From a virus, in IMG/VR virus record IMGVR_UViG_3300017708_003257, positions 1 to 26,066 of that record: 26,066 nucleotides of DNA; one strand, written 5' to 3'. Made by a program: the position numbers and the translations under genes. Shown in pieces: positions 1 to 9,800 of this stretch (within the stretch, counting starts at the first letter, position 1; the number at the start of each line of letters is the position of its first letter). The notes under the pieces were generated by a model. That model saw only the letters and a list, made by a program, of their open reading frames with translations, had not been told where the DNA came from and searched no databases.

Positions 1-69
1 GATTCTGATTATAAATCAGAATTGGACGGTTATGAAGTATCACAATTTTTTAAAGAATGGCAAAATTAA
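1..69 (+). CDS. C-terminal end of an unidentified upstream gene (partial)
   Basis: The window opens inside a reading frame that runs 22 codons to a TAA at 67-69. The visible tail is acidic and polar and ends in FFKEWQN. Its stop overlaps the start of the next gene (ATG at 57) by 13 bases, the tight packing seen throughout this block, which supports a real coding end. Too little is visible to name the protein. In T4-like phages other baseplate, hub or recombination genes can lie upstream of gene 25, but nothing here distinguishes among them. Confidence 0.6.
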   Translation, partial: DSDYKSELDGYEVSQFFKEWQN

Positions 70-713
70 TTGCAAACTTACCAACTAAAAAGGTATGGGT
101 AAGAAGAGAGTATCTTCGTGATTTTCAAGGTGGGCATGGAGAATATGTAGAAGGTATCTGGGTTAGTGCAAAGTCCATACAAGGACGTGCATTCTACTTT
201 GAGACCTATCTGCCTGAATATGGTGCAATGTTCGATAAACTGCCCATCTCGGCGTTCCTAGCGCGTCCAGAGAAACCAGATCCTGACATGGACCTGGTGA
301 ATCTTCAGTTTTGGAACTGTATGGACTATGATTTCGTTGTGATCGAAAAGCAATTCGTGTCACCAATGGAATGGGAAGTCAGAACAAGACACTTTGGCAA
401 CATCAAGGGAAGTTATATTTGTACTTTAGACAACTATCATGGAGATTTCAATCAAATTGATGCTTCAACAAGTGAGTTGCCTGATGAACATAAGTCATTT
501 AATCTGATTGAGTTGAGAAATGGTCAGTTTTGCCTGTATCCAAACAACAGATGTCGCATCTATGACACTTCAATGACTCCTGAGAATCCCAAAATTCCTG
601 ATTTCAAGGTATCGACACGTATTTTCCAAACTGAAAACGATACTAATTGGGGAAGACTGGGTGATTGTGACGATTATTTCTGGACAACACCTGATGAGAG
701 ACAAAAAGAATAA
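57..713 (+). CDS. Conserved cyanophage-type hypothetical protein, 218 aa
   Basis: This is a 218-aa soluble protein with no signal peptide or membrane segment. It opens with MAKLIANLPTKKVWVRREYL, then a GGHGEY motif (about residues 26-31), an aromatic stretch around FYFETYLPEYGAMFDKLP (about 47-64) and a later PNNRCRIYD motif (about 162-170). I recognise this pattern from T4-like cyanophage genomes, where such proteins sit near the baseplate genes and are annotated as hypothetical. No catalytic signature is evident. The start at 57 overlaps the preceding gene by 13 bases, and the end overlaps the next gene by about 20 bases, so it is probably translationally coupled in a late operon leading to gene 25. 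A structural or assembly role is only inferred from position. Confidence 0.85.
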   Translation: MAKLIANLPTKKVWVRREYLRDFQGGHGEYVEGIWVSAKSIQGRAFYFETYLPEYGAMFDKLPISAFLARPEKPDPDMDLVNLQFWNCMDYDFVVIEKQFVSPMEWEVRTRHFGNIKGSYICTLDNYHGDFNQIDASTSELPDEHKSFNLIELRNGQFCLYPNNRCRIYDTSMTPENPKIPDFKVSTRIFQTENDTNWGRLGDCDDYFWTTPDERQKE

Positions 714-1188
714 ACATATTCGGAAATGGATTCGCAATTTATCTAAAGTTAGACCTGAACTGGGAAATTTTTCGTTATGTCCTTTTGCTTCAACTGCTAA
801 TTTTCTAATTATAGAAAAAAATCTAAATGAAATTGTTCCATTTCCTGAATATGATGTTGTAATCTACATTGTAGAGGATCATCATGAGAGTGATTTTCTT
901 TATAACGCTGTAGATGACTATAATCTTCAATATCCAGGTTATAAATTTCTTTCTGATGCCAGAAATGAAGATACTTTTATCAATGGCATTCAGTCAAATA
1001 ATGGAAAATACAACTTAGTTCTAGCACAACCAAGAAAAGATCTTCTAGAAGCGAGAAAAAAACTTGCCAAAACAAATTATTATGATAATTATGATCAAGA
1101 TTATCTAAAAGAAGTTCTTGAAGAGGACTTCAATACTATACACCAAGAAATAAATACTAAAAAAGAACTGAAGGAGGAAAATGGGTAA
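694..1188 (+). CDS. Hypothetical phage protein, 164 aa
   Basis: This soluble protein starts MRDKKNKHIRKWIRNLSK. It has a CPFA motif (about residues 30-33), a hydrophobic YDVVIYIVEDHHES stretch (about 53-66) and a charged, lysine/glutamate-rich C-terminal helix. The pattern of an N-terminal helix with WI-LS-, then PELGNF, CPFA and DVVIYIVED matches a hypothetical family I associate with marine T4-like phages. Its function is unknown. I chose the ATG at 694 because the family-like sequence begins there. An in-frame GTG at 661 would add 11 residues and is preceded by a GGGGAAG, so it remains possible. The gene overlaps its upstream neighbour by 20 bases and its downstream neighbour by 8. Confidence 0.75.
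   Translation: MRDKKNKHIRKWIRNLSKVRPELGNFSLCPFASTANFLIIEKNLNEIVPFPEYDVVIYIVEDHHESDFLYNAVDDYNLQYPGYKFLSDARNEDTFINGIQSNNGKYNLVLAQPRKDLLEARKKLAKTNYYDNYDQDYLKEVLEEDFNTIHQEINTKKELKEENG
1171..1178 (+). promoter_or_regulatory. Strong Shine-Dalgarno sequence for the 83-aa gene
   Basis: AAGGAGGA lies just before the ATG at 1181, with GGAGG ending three bases upstream of the start. It is the clearest ribosome binding site in the window, though its spacing is short. It lies inside the end of the preceding gene, which fixes the start of the overlapping 83-aa gene. Confidence 0.75.
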
Positions 1189-1432
1189 TTCACCAGTCGA
1201 TAGAGACACCAATTACATGAAAGAAGTGTGGGGAACCACATGTTTGACCACAGATCATTGGTCACTGCCCGCTGATGCGTCTTATAAAGAACCTGTAATT
1301 CTTCAAGAAGTGGTTTTTGATGAATCAAAACCCATTAATCTTAATGAGAGGGATCAAGTTCTATCAGATGTAGACCCCTTATCACCCGAAAACTTGGATG
1401 ATGAGTATAAATCGATTCCAAATCGCTACTAA
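1181..1432 (+). CDS. Small hypothetical protein, 83 aa
   Basis: This acidic 83-aa protein has no signal peptide or membrane segment. Visible features are VWGTTCLTTDHWSLPADAS (about residues 16-34) and an Asp/Glu/Pro-rich C-terminal half. It overlaps the upstream gene by 8 bases (ATGGGTAA) and has a near-perfect ribosome binding site, so it is very likely expressed. I do not recognise a domain. It is the last of three small unknown genes before gene 25 and is followed by a 37-base gap with a candidate late promoter. It could be a minor structural or assembly protein, but that rests on position only. Confidence 0.75.
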   Translation: MGNSPVDRDTNYMKEVWGTTCLTTDHWSLPADASYKEPVILQEVVFDESKPINLNERDQVLSDVDPLSPENLDDEYKSIPNRY

Positions 1433-1437
1433 ACCAT

Positions 1438-1445
1438 TATAGATA
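1438..1445 (+). promoter_or_regulatory. Candidate T4-type late promoter (one mismatch) before gene 25
   Basis: TATAGATA lies in the 37-base gap between the 83-aa gene and gene 25, 24 bases upstream of the gene 25 ATG. It differs at one position from the T4 late promoter TATAAATA, which is recognised by gp55-directed RNA polymerase. Its place in one of the few real intergenic gaps supports it. The mismatch makes it weaker than the two perfect copies downstream. Confidence 0.45.
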
Positions 1446-1469
1446 GTATGTTGAAGTGTATCCAAACAG

Positions 1470-1868
1470 ATGCCAGTTAAGCGTTCGCGTAGTTTTAGGG
1501 ATATAAGTCTATCTTTTAAACGTCATCCCATAACAAACGACATAACAACTCTTAAAAATGAAGATGCGATCAAGAAATCAGTTATAAATCTGATCCGAAC
1601 TCGCATTGGAGAGAGATTTTTCAACGATTTGCTCGGAACATCTGTTGGTGATACACTTTTTGAATTAAGTACATTTGATAATGATGTATTAAGGGAAGAA
1701 GTTATTTCATTATTAAAAAATTTTGAACCTAGAATCGACCTGACCAACGTTTTCGTTGAGGGTCAGGATGATACTAACAGTTTATTCATTCAAATTGAGT
1801 ATGATATTACTGGATTACCACTTCCGACACAGAATATAGAGTTTATCTTACAACCTTCTAGGGTATAA
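1470..1868 (+). CDS. 25: Baseplate wedge protein gp25 (GPW/gp25 family)
   Basis: This 132-aa protein equals the length of T4 gp25. It shows the GPW/gp25 pattern: an N-terminal region, then ENAIK-like NEDAIKKSVINLIRTR (about residues 29-44), then IGERFFNDLLGTSVGDTLFE (about 46-65), and a C-terminal strand region with VEGQDD and IEYDITG. In T4, gp25 sits at the inner baseplate wedge, helps initiate sheath polymerisation and binds gp6. An older lysozyme claim for gp25 is not well supported. The ribosome binding site is weak, so expression may rely on the candidate promoter in the gap upstream. Its TAA overlaps the gene 6 ATG (TAATG), so the two are probably coupled, in keeping with equal assembly into wedges. 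Confidence 0.95.
   Translation: MPVKRSRSFRDISLSFKRHPITNDITTLKNEDAIKKSVINLIRTRIGERFFNDLLGTSVGDTLFELSTFDNDVLREEVISLLKNFEPRIDLTNVFVEGQDDTNSLFIQIEYDITGLPLPTQNIEFILQPSRV
1739..1767 (+). other. Potential RNA stem-loop inside gene 25
   Basis: Bases 1739-1745 (CCTGACC) pair with 1761-1767 (GGTCAGG), and 1746-1749 (AACG) pair with 1754-1757 (CGTT). This leaves a TTTT loop and a three-base bulge at 1758-1760. The result is 11 base pairs in two helices, which stands out in AT-rich coding sequence. No U-run follows, so it is not a terminator. It may be chance or a local mRNA structure. Confidence 0.3.
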
Positions 1869-3805
1869 TGTCATTTAACCAGTTTACCAACCTCGATTTT
1901 AATGATATAAGAACTCAGATTAAGGATTATCTGAGGTCGAACAGTAATTTTACGGATTTTGACTTTGAAGGATCCAATTTTTCTGTTCTAATTGACACGT
2001 TAGCATATAATTCATACGTTACTGCCTATAATACTAATATGGCAGTGAACGAATCGTTCATTGATAGCGCAACATTGAGAGAAAATGTTGTATCTTTGGC
2101 AAGAAATATTGGATATGTGCCTAGATCGAAAAGATCTTCAATTGCAACCGTAAGTTTTAGTGTAAATGTGAGTGCTGCTTCATTGCAGTCCAATTTTGGT
2201 GCCAGATCCGTGAAATTGAAGAAAGGCGTAGTCGCTTTGGGTGCTGCAAATAACTCAAATTACATTTTTTCAATTCCAGAAGACATTTCAGTAACTCCAA
2301 ACTCTGCAGGAGTAGCAGTATTCAGTGGAATTGAGATTTATGAAGGAAATTTACTGAAAAAAACCTTTACAGTAGACGATTCTCAACCAGATCAAAAATA
2401 TATTTTACCAAACAGTAATATTGACACCTCTACAATTCGTGTTTCGACGATTGGAACTAGTATAGAGGAATATACTCCATACGAAAACATTTTTAATGTA
2501 GAACCAGACACTCGTTTGTATCTTATACAAGAAATTGAAGATGAAAAGTACCAAATTCTCTTTGGTGACAACATTTTAGGTAAAAAACCCACCTCTGGTG
2601 ATAAAATTGAAGTCACTTATATTGAAACAAGTGGGTCCGCAGCAAATGGTGCATTGAATTTCACATTTTCCGGAAAACTAACATATTTGAAGGGTGGAAC
2701 TGAAACAAATATAACAAATAATATCTCCAATATAACGACCCTAGAAGCGTCTGTAAACGGTGATGAGATAGAAAGTATTGATACCATCAAATACCTCGCT
2801 CCTAGGGTCTATGCATCACAGTACAGAGCGGTTACTGCCAATGATTACACTAGTCTGATCCCTTTCCTATATCCAAATATAGAATCAGTATCAGCATATG
2901 GTGGTGAAGAACTTGATCCACCACAATATGGTAAAGTTTTTATCACAATTAAACCGAAAAATGGTGATACTCTTTCAGATGTAGCAAAAAATACCATTGA
3001 AAGTAAATTGAAGCAGTATACTATTGCTGGCATCAAACAAGAATTTTTAGATTTGAAATATTTGTACGTTGAGTATGATTCCACTGTTTCATACAGTCCA
3101 GGTTTGGTTACAAATAAGCAAGATCTTTTCAGCAGAGTTACGGCAGCAATTGAAAATTATGCAAAATCATCTGACATCAATTCTTTTGGTGGAAGATTGA
3201 AGTATAGTAAACTTCTTTCTCAGATTGATAATGTTGATAATGGAATTACCTCAAACATTACAAATCTTGTAATGAGAAGGAATTTAGTTCCTGCATTTAA
3301 TACTTTAGCAAATTATGAACTTTGTTATGCAAATAAATTCCATGCTGAGGTCGAAGGTTTCAATATCAGATCATCTGGATTTACAGTTTCTGGTATTGAA
3401 GGAACTCTTTTCTTAACCGATGTTCCTGACACTGATATTACCATACCGGGAAGACCACTTCAAGTAGAACCAAAGACTGGATCTATATCGGTTATCAAAT
3501 TTAATGAAAATAATCAAATTTTGACAGTTATTGAGAATGCGGGAACTGTTGATTACGTGAAAGGTGAAATTATTCTCTTCCCAATCAACATCTCGTCCAC
3601 ATCTCTTTCCAATCGTATTGAAATTGGAGTAACGCCAGAATCAAATGATATTGTTGCAAAAGAGAATCTTTATATTGTCCTAGATACTACAGGAAAAAGT
3701 GTTTTAACACTCAAAGAGGATTCACTCACTTCTGGATCTAATAGATCTGGTACTAATTACAATCCCCCTTCAAGTTACACCAGCAGCACGAAATTTACTC
3801 GATAA
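1868..3805 (+). CDS. 6: Baseplate wedge protein gp6 (baseplate J-like)
   Basis: This 645-aa protein is close to T4 gp6 (660 aa). The N-terminal part has FNQFTNLDFNDIRTQIKDYL (about residues 3-22), then SNFSVLIDTLAYNSYVTAYNTNMAVNESFIDSATLRENV. This is the typical start of the gp6/J-like family in T4-like cyanophages. The middle holds LYLIQEIEDEKYQILFGDNILGKKP and YLAPRVYASQYRAVTANDY (about 308-326), matching the J-like core. In T4, gp6 dimers form the ring that joins the wedges and binds gp25, gp53 and gp7. The start overlaps gene 25 by one base and the end lies three bases before the giant gene. The last 30 residues are a Ser/Thr/Asn-rich tail. Identification is firm from order, length and motifs. 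Confidence 0.94.
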   Translation: MSFNQFTNLDFNDIRTQIKDYLRSNSNFTDFDFEGSNFSVLIDTLAYNSYVTAYNTNMAVNESFIDSATLRENVVSLARNIGYVPRSKRSSIATVSFSVNVSAASLQSNFGARSVKLKKGVVALGAANNSNYIFSIPEDISVTPNSAGVAVFSGIEIYEGNLLKKTFTVDDSQPDQKYILPNSNIDTSTIRVSTIGTSIEEYTPYENIFNVEPDTRLYLIQEIEDEKYQILFGDNILGKKPTSGDKIEVTYIETSGSAANGALNFTFSGKLTYLKGGTETNITNNISNITTLEASVNGDEIESIDTIKYLAPRVYASQYRAVTANDYTSLIPFLYPNIESVSAYGGEELDPPQYGKVFITIKPKNGDTLSDVAKNTIESKLKQYTIAGIKQEFLDLKYLYVEYDSTVSYSPGLVTNKQDLFSRVTAAIENYAKSSDINSFGGRLKYSKLLSQIDNVDNGITSNITNLVMRRNLVPAFNTLANYELCYANKFHAEVEGFNIRSSGFTVSGIEGTLFLTDVPDTDITIPGRPLQVEPKTGSISVIKFNENNQILTVIENAGTVDYVKGEIILFPINISSTSLSNRIEIGVTPESNDIVAKENLYIVLDTTGKSVLTLKEDSLTSGSNRSGTNYNPPSSYTSSTKFTR

Positions 3806-3808
3806 GAA

Positions 3809-6800
3809 ATGTCAGATAGTAAAGTAAAAATCTCCAATATTCTGGAAAGTCAACTTCCAGAATTTATTTTAGATGACAATCCACTCTTCAAAGAATTTTT
3901 GGAGCAGTACTATCTGTCTCAGGAACATGAGTACGGAACAGTTGATCTTGCAGAAAATATTGCAAATTTAAAAAATATTGACAGTTTTGCGAAACTTAAA
4001 TTTACTGCAACAACACCAAAACTGACTAAGTTTATCGGAAACCTTGATAGTACTATCGAAGTTGATAATCATTTAGGTTTTCTACCTAAAAATGGACTTG
4101 TAAAGGTAAATAATGAAATTTTTACATACACTGGTAAATCATCGTATGCACAGAAAGTTGTTAGTTTTAATGCAACAAATAACACTATTCAACTTTCATC
4201 CTGTGTTGGTTTAGATTCTTTCAGAAATCAAAGTATTATTTTTGACAGGTCATTTTCATCGATTGTTGCTGGAAAAGTATATTATGTTACGCAAGTCATA
4301 GATTCTACTTCAATTACAGTTTCTGATGAAGCAAATATTCTTAATGATGTATATTCATTAACAAATGCTAACCCTATAAACTCATCAACACTTCCAAATG
4401 CGACTAGTTTCGCCTTTACTGGATGTATTCGAGGTTTTTGTGGTATTGATAATGTTGATGATGGTGATTCAGAATTTTTAAATTTCAACGTTACTAATTC
4501 CAGTTTTCATAGTGCAGGATCATCTCTCACTAACCTTGGTTTAGTCTTCTTAGCAGAATTTTTTAAAAAATATAAGAAACTATTTTTACCAGGAATTGAA
4601 GAACGACAATTCCAAAATGTTAATATCGATAATATCCTTTCAAGGGCAAGAGACTTTTACAGTTCAAAGGGAACAGACTCTTCTCTAAAAATTCTTTTTG
4701 GTGTTTTATTTGGAAAATTTGTTGAAGTTTTAAAACCATTTGATAATACAATTTTAGCATCGTATGCTGATTGGTCGCGTTCGGATATTGTAATTTTTGA
4801 AGCAATTAGTGGAGATCCATCTAAACTTCAAGAAACAACTTTATTACAAGGTTCGATCATCAGTCCAACTGCAAAGGGTGTAGTTGCAAGAAGACAAGAT
4901 GTATTTTTAGGAAGAAAAAAATACCATAAAATCTTTTTCTCGAAAGATTCTATTGAAAACAAATTCGTAGTTAATAAAAAAACTAAGGTCTTAGGAGTTG
5001 GTGTTACAGATACAACTTTGACTGTCGATTCTACTATTGGATTTCCTGAGAGTGGTTCATTTTTCAATTTAGAAAATGGTGAATATGCTGAGGTCACTTA
5101 TGGAAGTAAAAGTGCTAATCAATTTTTTGATTGCGTAGGTTTATCTACTTCTCTTGTAGAAAACGATCCAATTATTGATGGAAATTTGGTATACGGTTAT
5201 GAAGATAATGATATCAATAAACTTGTTACAATGCGAGTTGTCGGAACGGTTGTAGGACTTGATGACAATTCAAATACTAGTCAGTTTAGAAAAAACGATA
5301 CGATTTCAGTTAAGCATCTTGGAAAAAAAATAAAAGAAACAGATGTTAAATTTAATAGATGGTTTTATAATAATGTAACATATACTAATGGTAAAGGCAC
5401 TACGGCAACTGCTATTATAACTGAGGTAGATCATCATCTCAATGTTGATGATTATGTAGATGTAATAAGAGCAAGAGATAATAATGTTGTAGAATCAAAT
5501 CGTTTAGTCACATCGGTTAATAGTAGAACCGAATTCCAAATCAATACTGGCACCTTAACAGTTGATGAGAAATATATTGTAAGAAAGAGACTCGATTTTG
5601 CAAATTCAAATCTCAATAGCAAGGGTGTTTTATCAAATATTCAAAATACATTTGTAGATGATGATGAGAATACCTACGTAGCATTCTCAGGATTTCCTGG
5701 TTACAATGATGTGGACATCACAAACAGATCAAAAGAATTCCAATCTACTGCTGTAGATATGGTTGAAAATACAATTAATATTCCTAACCATAATTTTAAA
5801 AATGGTGAAAAATTATATTATCAGTTAATTTCGGGAATAAGTGGAATTTCTACGGGAAATTATTACGCTTCTGTAATTGATAATAATACCATTAAATTAT
5901 CACCTAGTCCCGCTTCACTTGATAATCAAATTTATTTCAATATTACCGGAATTTCAACTATTTCCGGAAGTCATACACACATATTAACTCCATCTTCTAT
6001 ATTTGGGTTAGATTTAGTTAATCAAAATAATTTCAAAAGAATATACAAGACACCACGACCAGCAACTAAACATGTTGATATTATTGGTCCAATCGGTGTT
6101 TCTTTAAATGGTATAGAATTAAATTCACCAATTGGAGAAGATTCAATTTTCTTTGGTCAAATAGATGCCATTAATGTTTTAAACAGTGGAAATGGTTATG
6201 ATGTCGTAAATCCTCCAAAAGTATCAATTACAGATAGCAATGGATCAGGTGTTTCTCTTGTCGGACAATACACAGGAACAATTGAAGATGTTATTTTAAC
6301 TAATAGTGGTTTTGATTATGTTGATACTCCTGTTGTAACAATTTCCGGAGGAAATGGAACTGAGGCGAGTGCAGAAGCAAGAATGAGAGGATTCAATCAC
6401 TCTGTATCTTTTAATGATTTCGGTGTAGATCTCATTGGTAATAAAATCACCATATCGGAAGATCACAAATTATTAGACGGTGAAGAAGTTAATTATTCTT
6501 CAACTGGAACTCCGATTGGTATTGGAAGCACCGCTGTTGGTTTTTCAACCACCAGACTTACATCTGGTGCGATATATTTTATTCACAAACTTAGTGATAC
6601 GGAACTTTCTTTACACACATCAAAAGAGAAAGCATTGGCTGGTATTGGCACGATTGACTTTAATGCTTTTGGTAATCAAACACATACGCTTAGGTCGAGA
6701 AAAATTAGAAAAATTATTGATAAAATTGTAATTACAAAATCCACCAATGATTTTTCCAATAAAAAAGTAATTGTTGATGCAGTATCTTGGCCCCCTGTGG

Positions 6801-9800
6801 ATCAGAAAGATTTATATTCTAGTTTTGTTGGAATCAATACTGAAAATAATTACATTTATGCAAGAAACCACTCTTTCAAAAATGGAGACAATGTAGAATA
6901 TTCGTTTGATGGTACTGCAATTTCTGGATTATCATCAGGAGTTAATTATAAAGTAACTATTTTAGATGAACATAGATTCTATTTGAGTGAAGCTGGTACG
7001 GCATCATCCATTAGTAGTGTTAACTATGAAAGAAAAATATATGAAAATCTTGCTAGTGTTGGTGTAGGAACTCATACATTCCAATATCCTAGTATCAATA
7101 TAACAATTAATGGATTAGTTTCAGTTGGTGAAACCAGTGGTATCCCCTCTTACTATAACGCCATTGGCACTCCTGTGGTCCTAGGAAGTCTTGATAATGT
7201 ATTCATCAGAAATGGTGGTGTAGGTTATGGTGTAACTAATTTGATAAACTATCAGAAAGATACTCTTGTAAAAGTTGAAACTGGAAAGGATGCAGATATC
7301 AAAGTTATTGTTGCCAATGGCAAAATAACCTCAGTTTATATTGCAAATTCTGGTTCAGAGTATACTACTCCACCAACAATTAACGTAGTTGGCGTAGGTA
7401 AATTAGCAAAATTAGTTGCTACTATTGTTGATGGTTCAATAACAGCGGTTGATATTATCAATCCCGGTGCTGGATACGAAGAAGGTACAACTGTTGAAGT
7501 TATTCCGACTGGTTCAGGTGCAAAATTAAACGCAGAAGTTCATGAATGGAAACTTAATAATGTTGAAAGATATGCAAATGCACTCTCTATTCCTAATAAC
7601 AGAGATCTAGTTCAGATTAAATCAAATTTAGCAGTAAAGCAAAATAAAGTAGTTTCTTTCTATCCAGGTAAAAAACTTCGTACAATATTAAATGATAATC
7701 TTGATAGTAATGGAGATGAAAAAACTTCTGGTTTAGATCACTCTCCAATTATTGGATGGGCATATGATGGTAATCCAATTTACGGTCCATATGGAAATGG
7801 AATTGCAATTTTTACTGATGGAAATACTGGTGGTAAGAAAAAAATAGTTTCCAGTTATGTAAAAGATATAGAAACTTCAACATTACTCAGACCACCTGGT
7901 TTTACTGAGGGTGTCTTTACTCAGGATTACGTTTATAAGGCAAGTGGTGATCTTGATGAGTATAATGGAAGATTCTGCATAACTCCGGAATTCCCTAATG
8001 GAACATATGCATATTTTTCTACATTAGATTCAAACAATAATCTCGCATATCCATATATTACAAAATCACACTACAATGAAACTGATTCGTTTAACTATGA
8101 TAGTTTAACCGATCAAAATGATTCAATTTTGAATAGCGGTTCATATAAGAGAAATGTAACTCATCTTGGATTAGATGATCTATCTAGAAACTATCCATTT
8201 TTACAAGATCCTCTTACTTCTAAAACACAACTTGATGTAAATGAAATAAAATTTGACAGAATTGATTCTATCACCGTAACAAATTCTGGTTCTGATTATA
8301 AAGTTGGAGAGCAAATTAATTTTAATGAACCATCAATTGATGCTGAAATTGATGAAATTGTAGGAAAAGATATTTTCAATATCACAACTTCAGACACAAT
8401 ATTAGAAAATACAATATTCAGTGTTGAAAACAATACAATTACCGGTATTACTACAATTCCACATGGTTTTTCTGATAATGACATTATTGAAATTTCTGGA
8501 ATTTCTTCTTCACTGTATAAAAATGTTGAAGGTTTTAGACAAATTGGAATAACCACACTCAGCAGTAGAATATCTGTTGCCATAGCAAATACAGCAACTA
8601 CTGGTCTCACAGCAGATATTCAATTATCGGACTCCACATTTACCGGAAAATTCCAGAAAGATGAAATTTTCAAAATTGGTAATGAGTTAATGCAAATTGT
8701 TGCTATTGATAATACTAATAACAAGTATAGAGTTACTAGAATTGTTAATGGTAGTTCTGGAAGTAGTCATTCGGCAGGAGCGGTAGTAACAAAACAGTTG
8801 CAGAAGTTTACCTTTGACATTGGTAAAAAATTAGAAAACAAAAATATAGATTTCAGTAATAAAGAAAATTTTGCTCTTTCTGCTGTTGGTATTGGTTCAA
8901 CCTATACTTCAGTTGTTGTTGGTACTGCTGGAAGCACAAACATAACTGTTTCAATTCCACCAAGAGCAATTTATTTAAGAAATCATAAATTCAATACTGG
9001 TGATCAATTAAGTATTGTTTCCGTTGGCGGAACAATTAATGCTTCTGCTAGTGCTAGTTTAGCAAATGCATTTGATATTTCTACCGTTGATCTTTTTGCT
9101 GTAAATGTTGCAACTGATTTTATTGGATTAGCAACATCAAAAGCAGGTGTCGCATCATCTTCTATTTTCTTTGTTAGTAATTCAACTGGAAATAATCATA
9201 CATTATCTCAAATAAAAAATAACCTGACTGGCATAGTTAAAAAGGTTTCTGCAAATGTTATCCTTAATGATTCACATACATTACGAGTAGACGATGAAGT
9301 TAAGTTCAATATAATTCCTAGTAAAACTCAAAAATTTACATTAAAATTTAATCAAACTCTCAAAAAACTTGTAGTTGATCCACAAACATTCCTCCCTGCA
9401 TCTATAACCTCATCAGAAGTTACGATTACAAATCATGGTTTAGAAACTGGTGATATTGTCATCTATACAAATTCTGTTGGTGTTGCAACACCTCTGCAAG
9501 ATAATAGACAGTATCATGTTATTAAGATATCCGATGATAAGTTTAAATTAGCAGAATCAGATTTTGATTCAAAATCATTCCCATATCAAAATATTAATAT
9601 AACTGAACAGGGACATGGAACACATGAAATTTCAAAAGTGAATCCAAAGTTAAATGTTATAAATGGTGGAAAATTAGCACTTAGTGTTTCTGACACTAGT
9701 TTGCAAGACTTTGATATTAATTTCTATACCGATGAAAGATTTAATTCTAGATATGAGTCTAAACTGATTAAGAGAGAAGGAACTATCGGTGATGGAGATC

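Noticed and set aside
661-693. GTG start at 661 for the 164-aa gene
   Set aside because: The 11 extra residues lie entirely within the overlap with the previous gene, and the family-like sequence starts at the ATG at 694. It is kept as an alternative only, because a GGGGAAG precedes the GTG.
1577-1590. TATAAATC-type near matches to the late promoter inside genes
   Set aside because: Several such near matches occur within coding sequence in this AT-rich DNA. They lack intergenic placement and the final A of the consensus.
8296-8610. Minus-strand open frame of 104 codons within the giant gene
   Set aside because: It is a chance frame in low-stop antisense of beta-rich coding DNA. The + frame is continuous and repetitive in protein sequence here.
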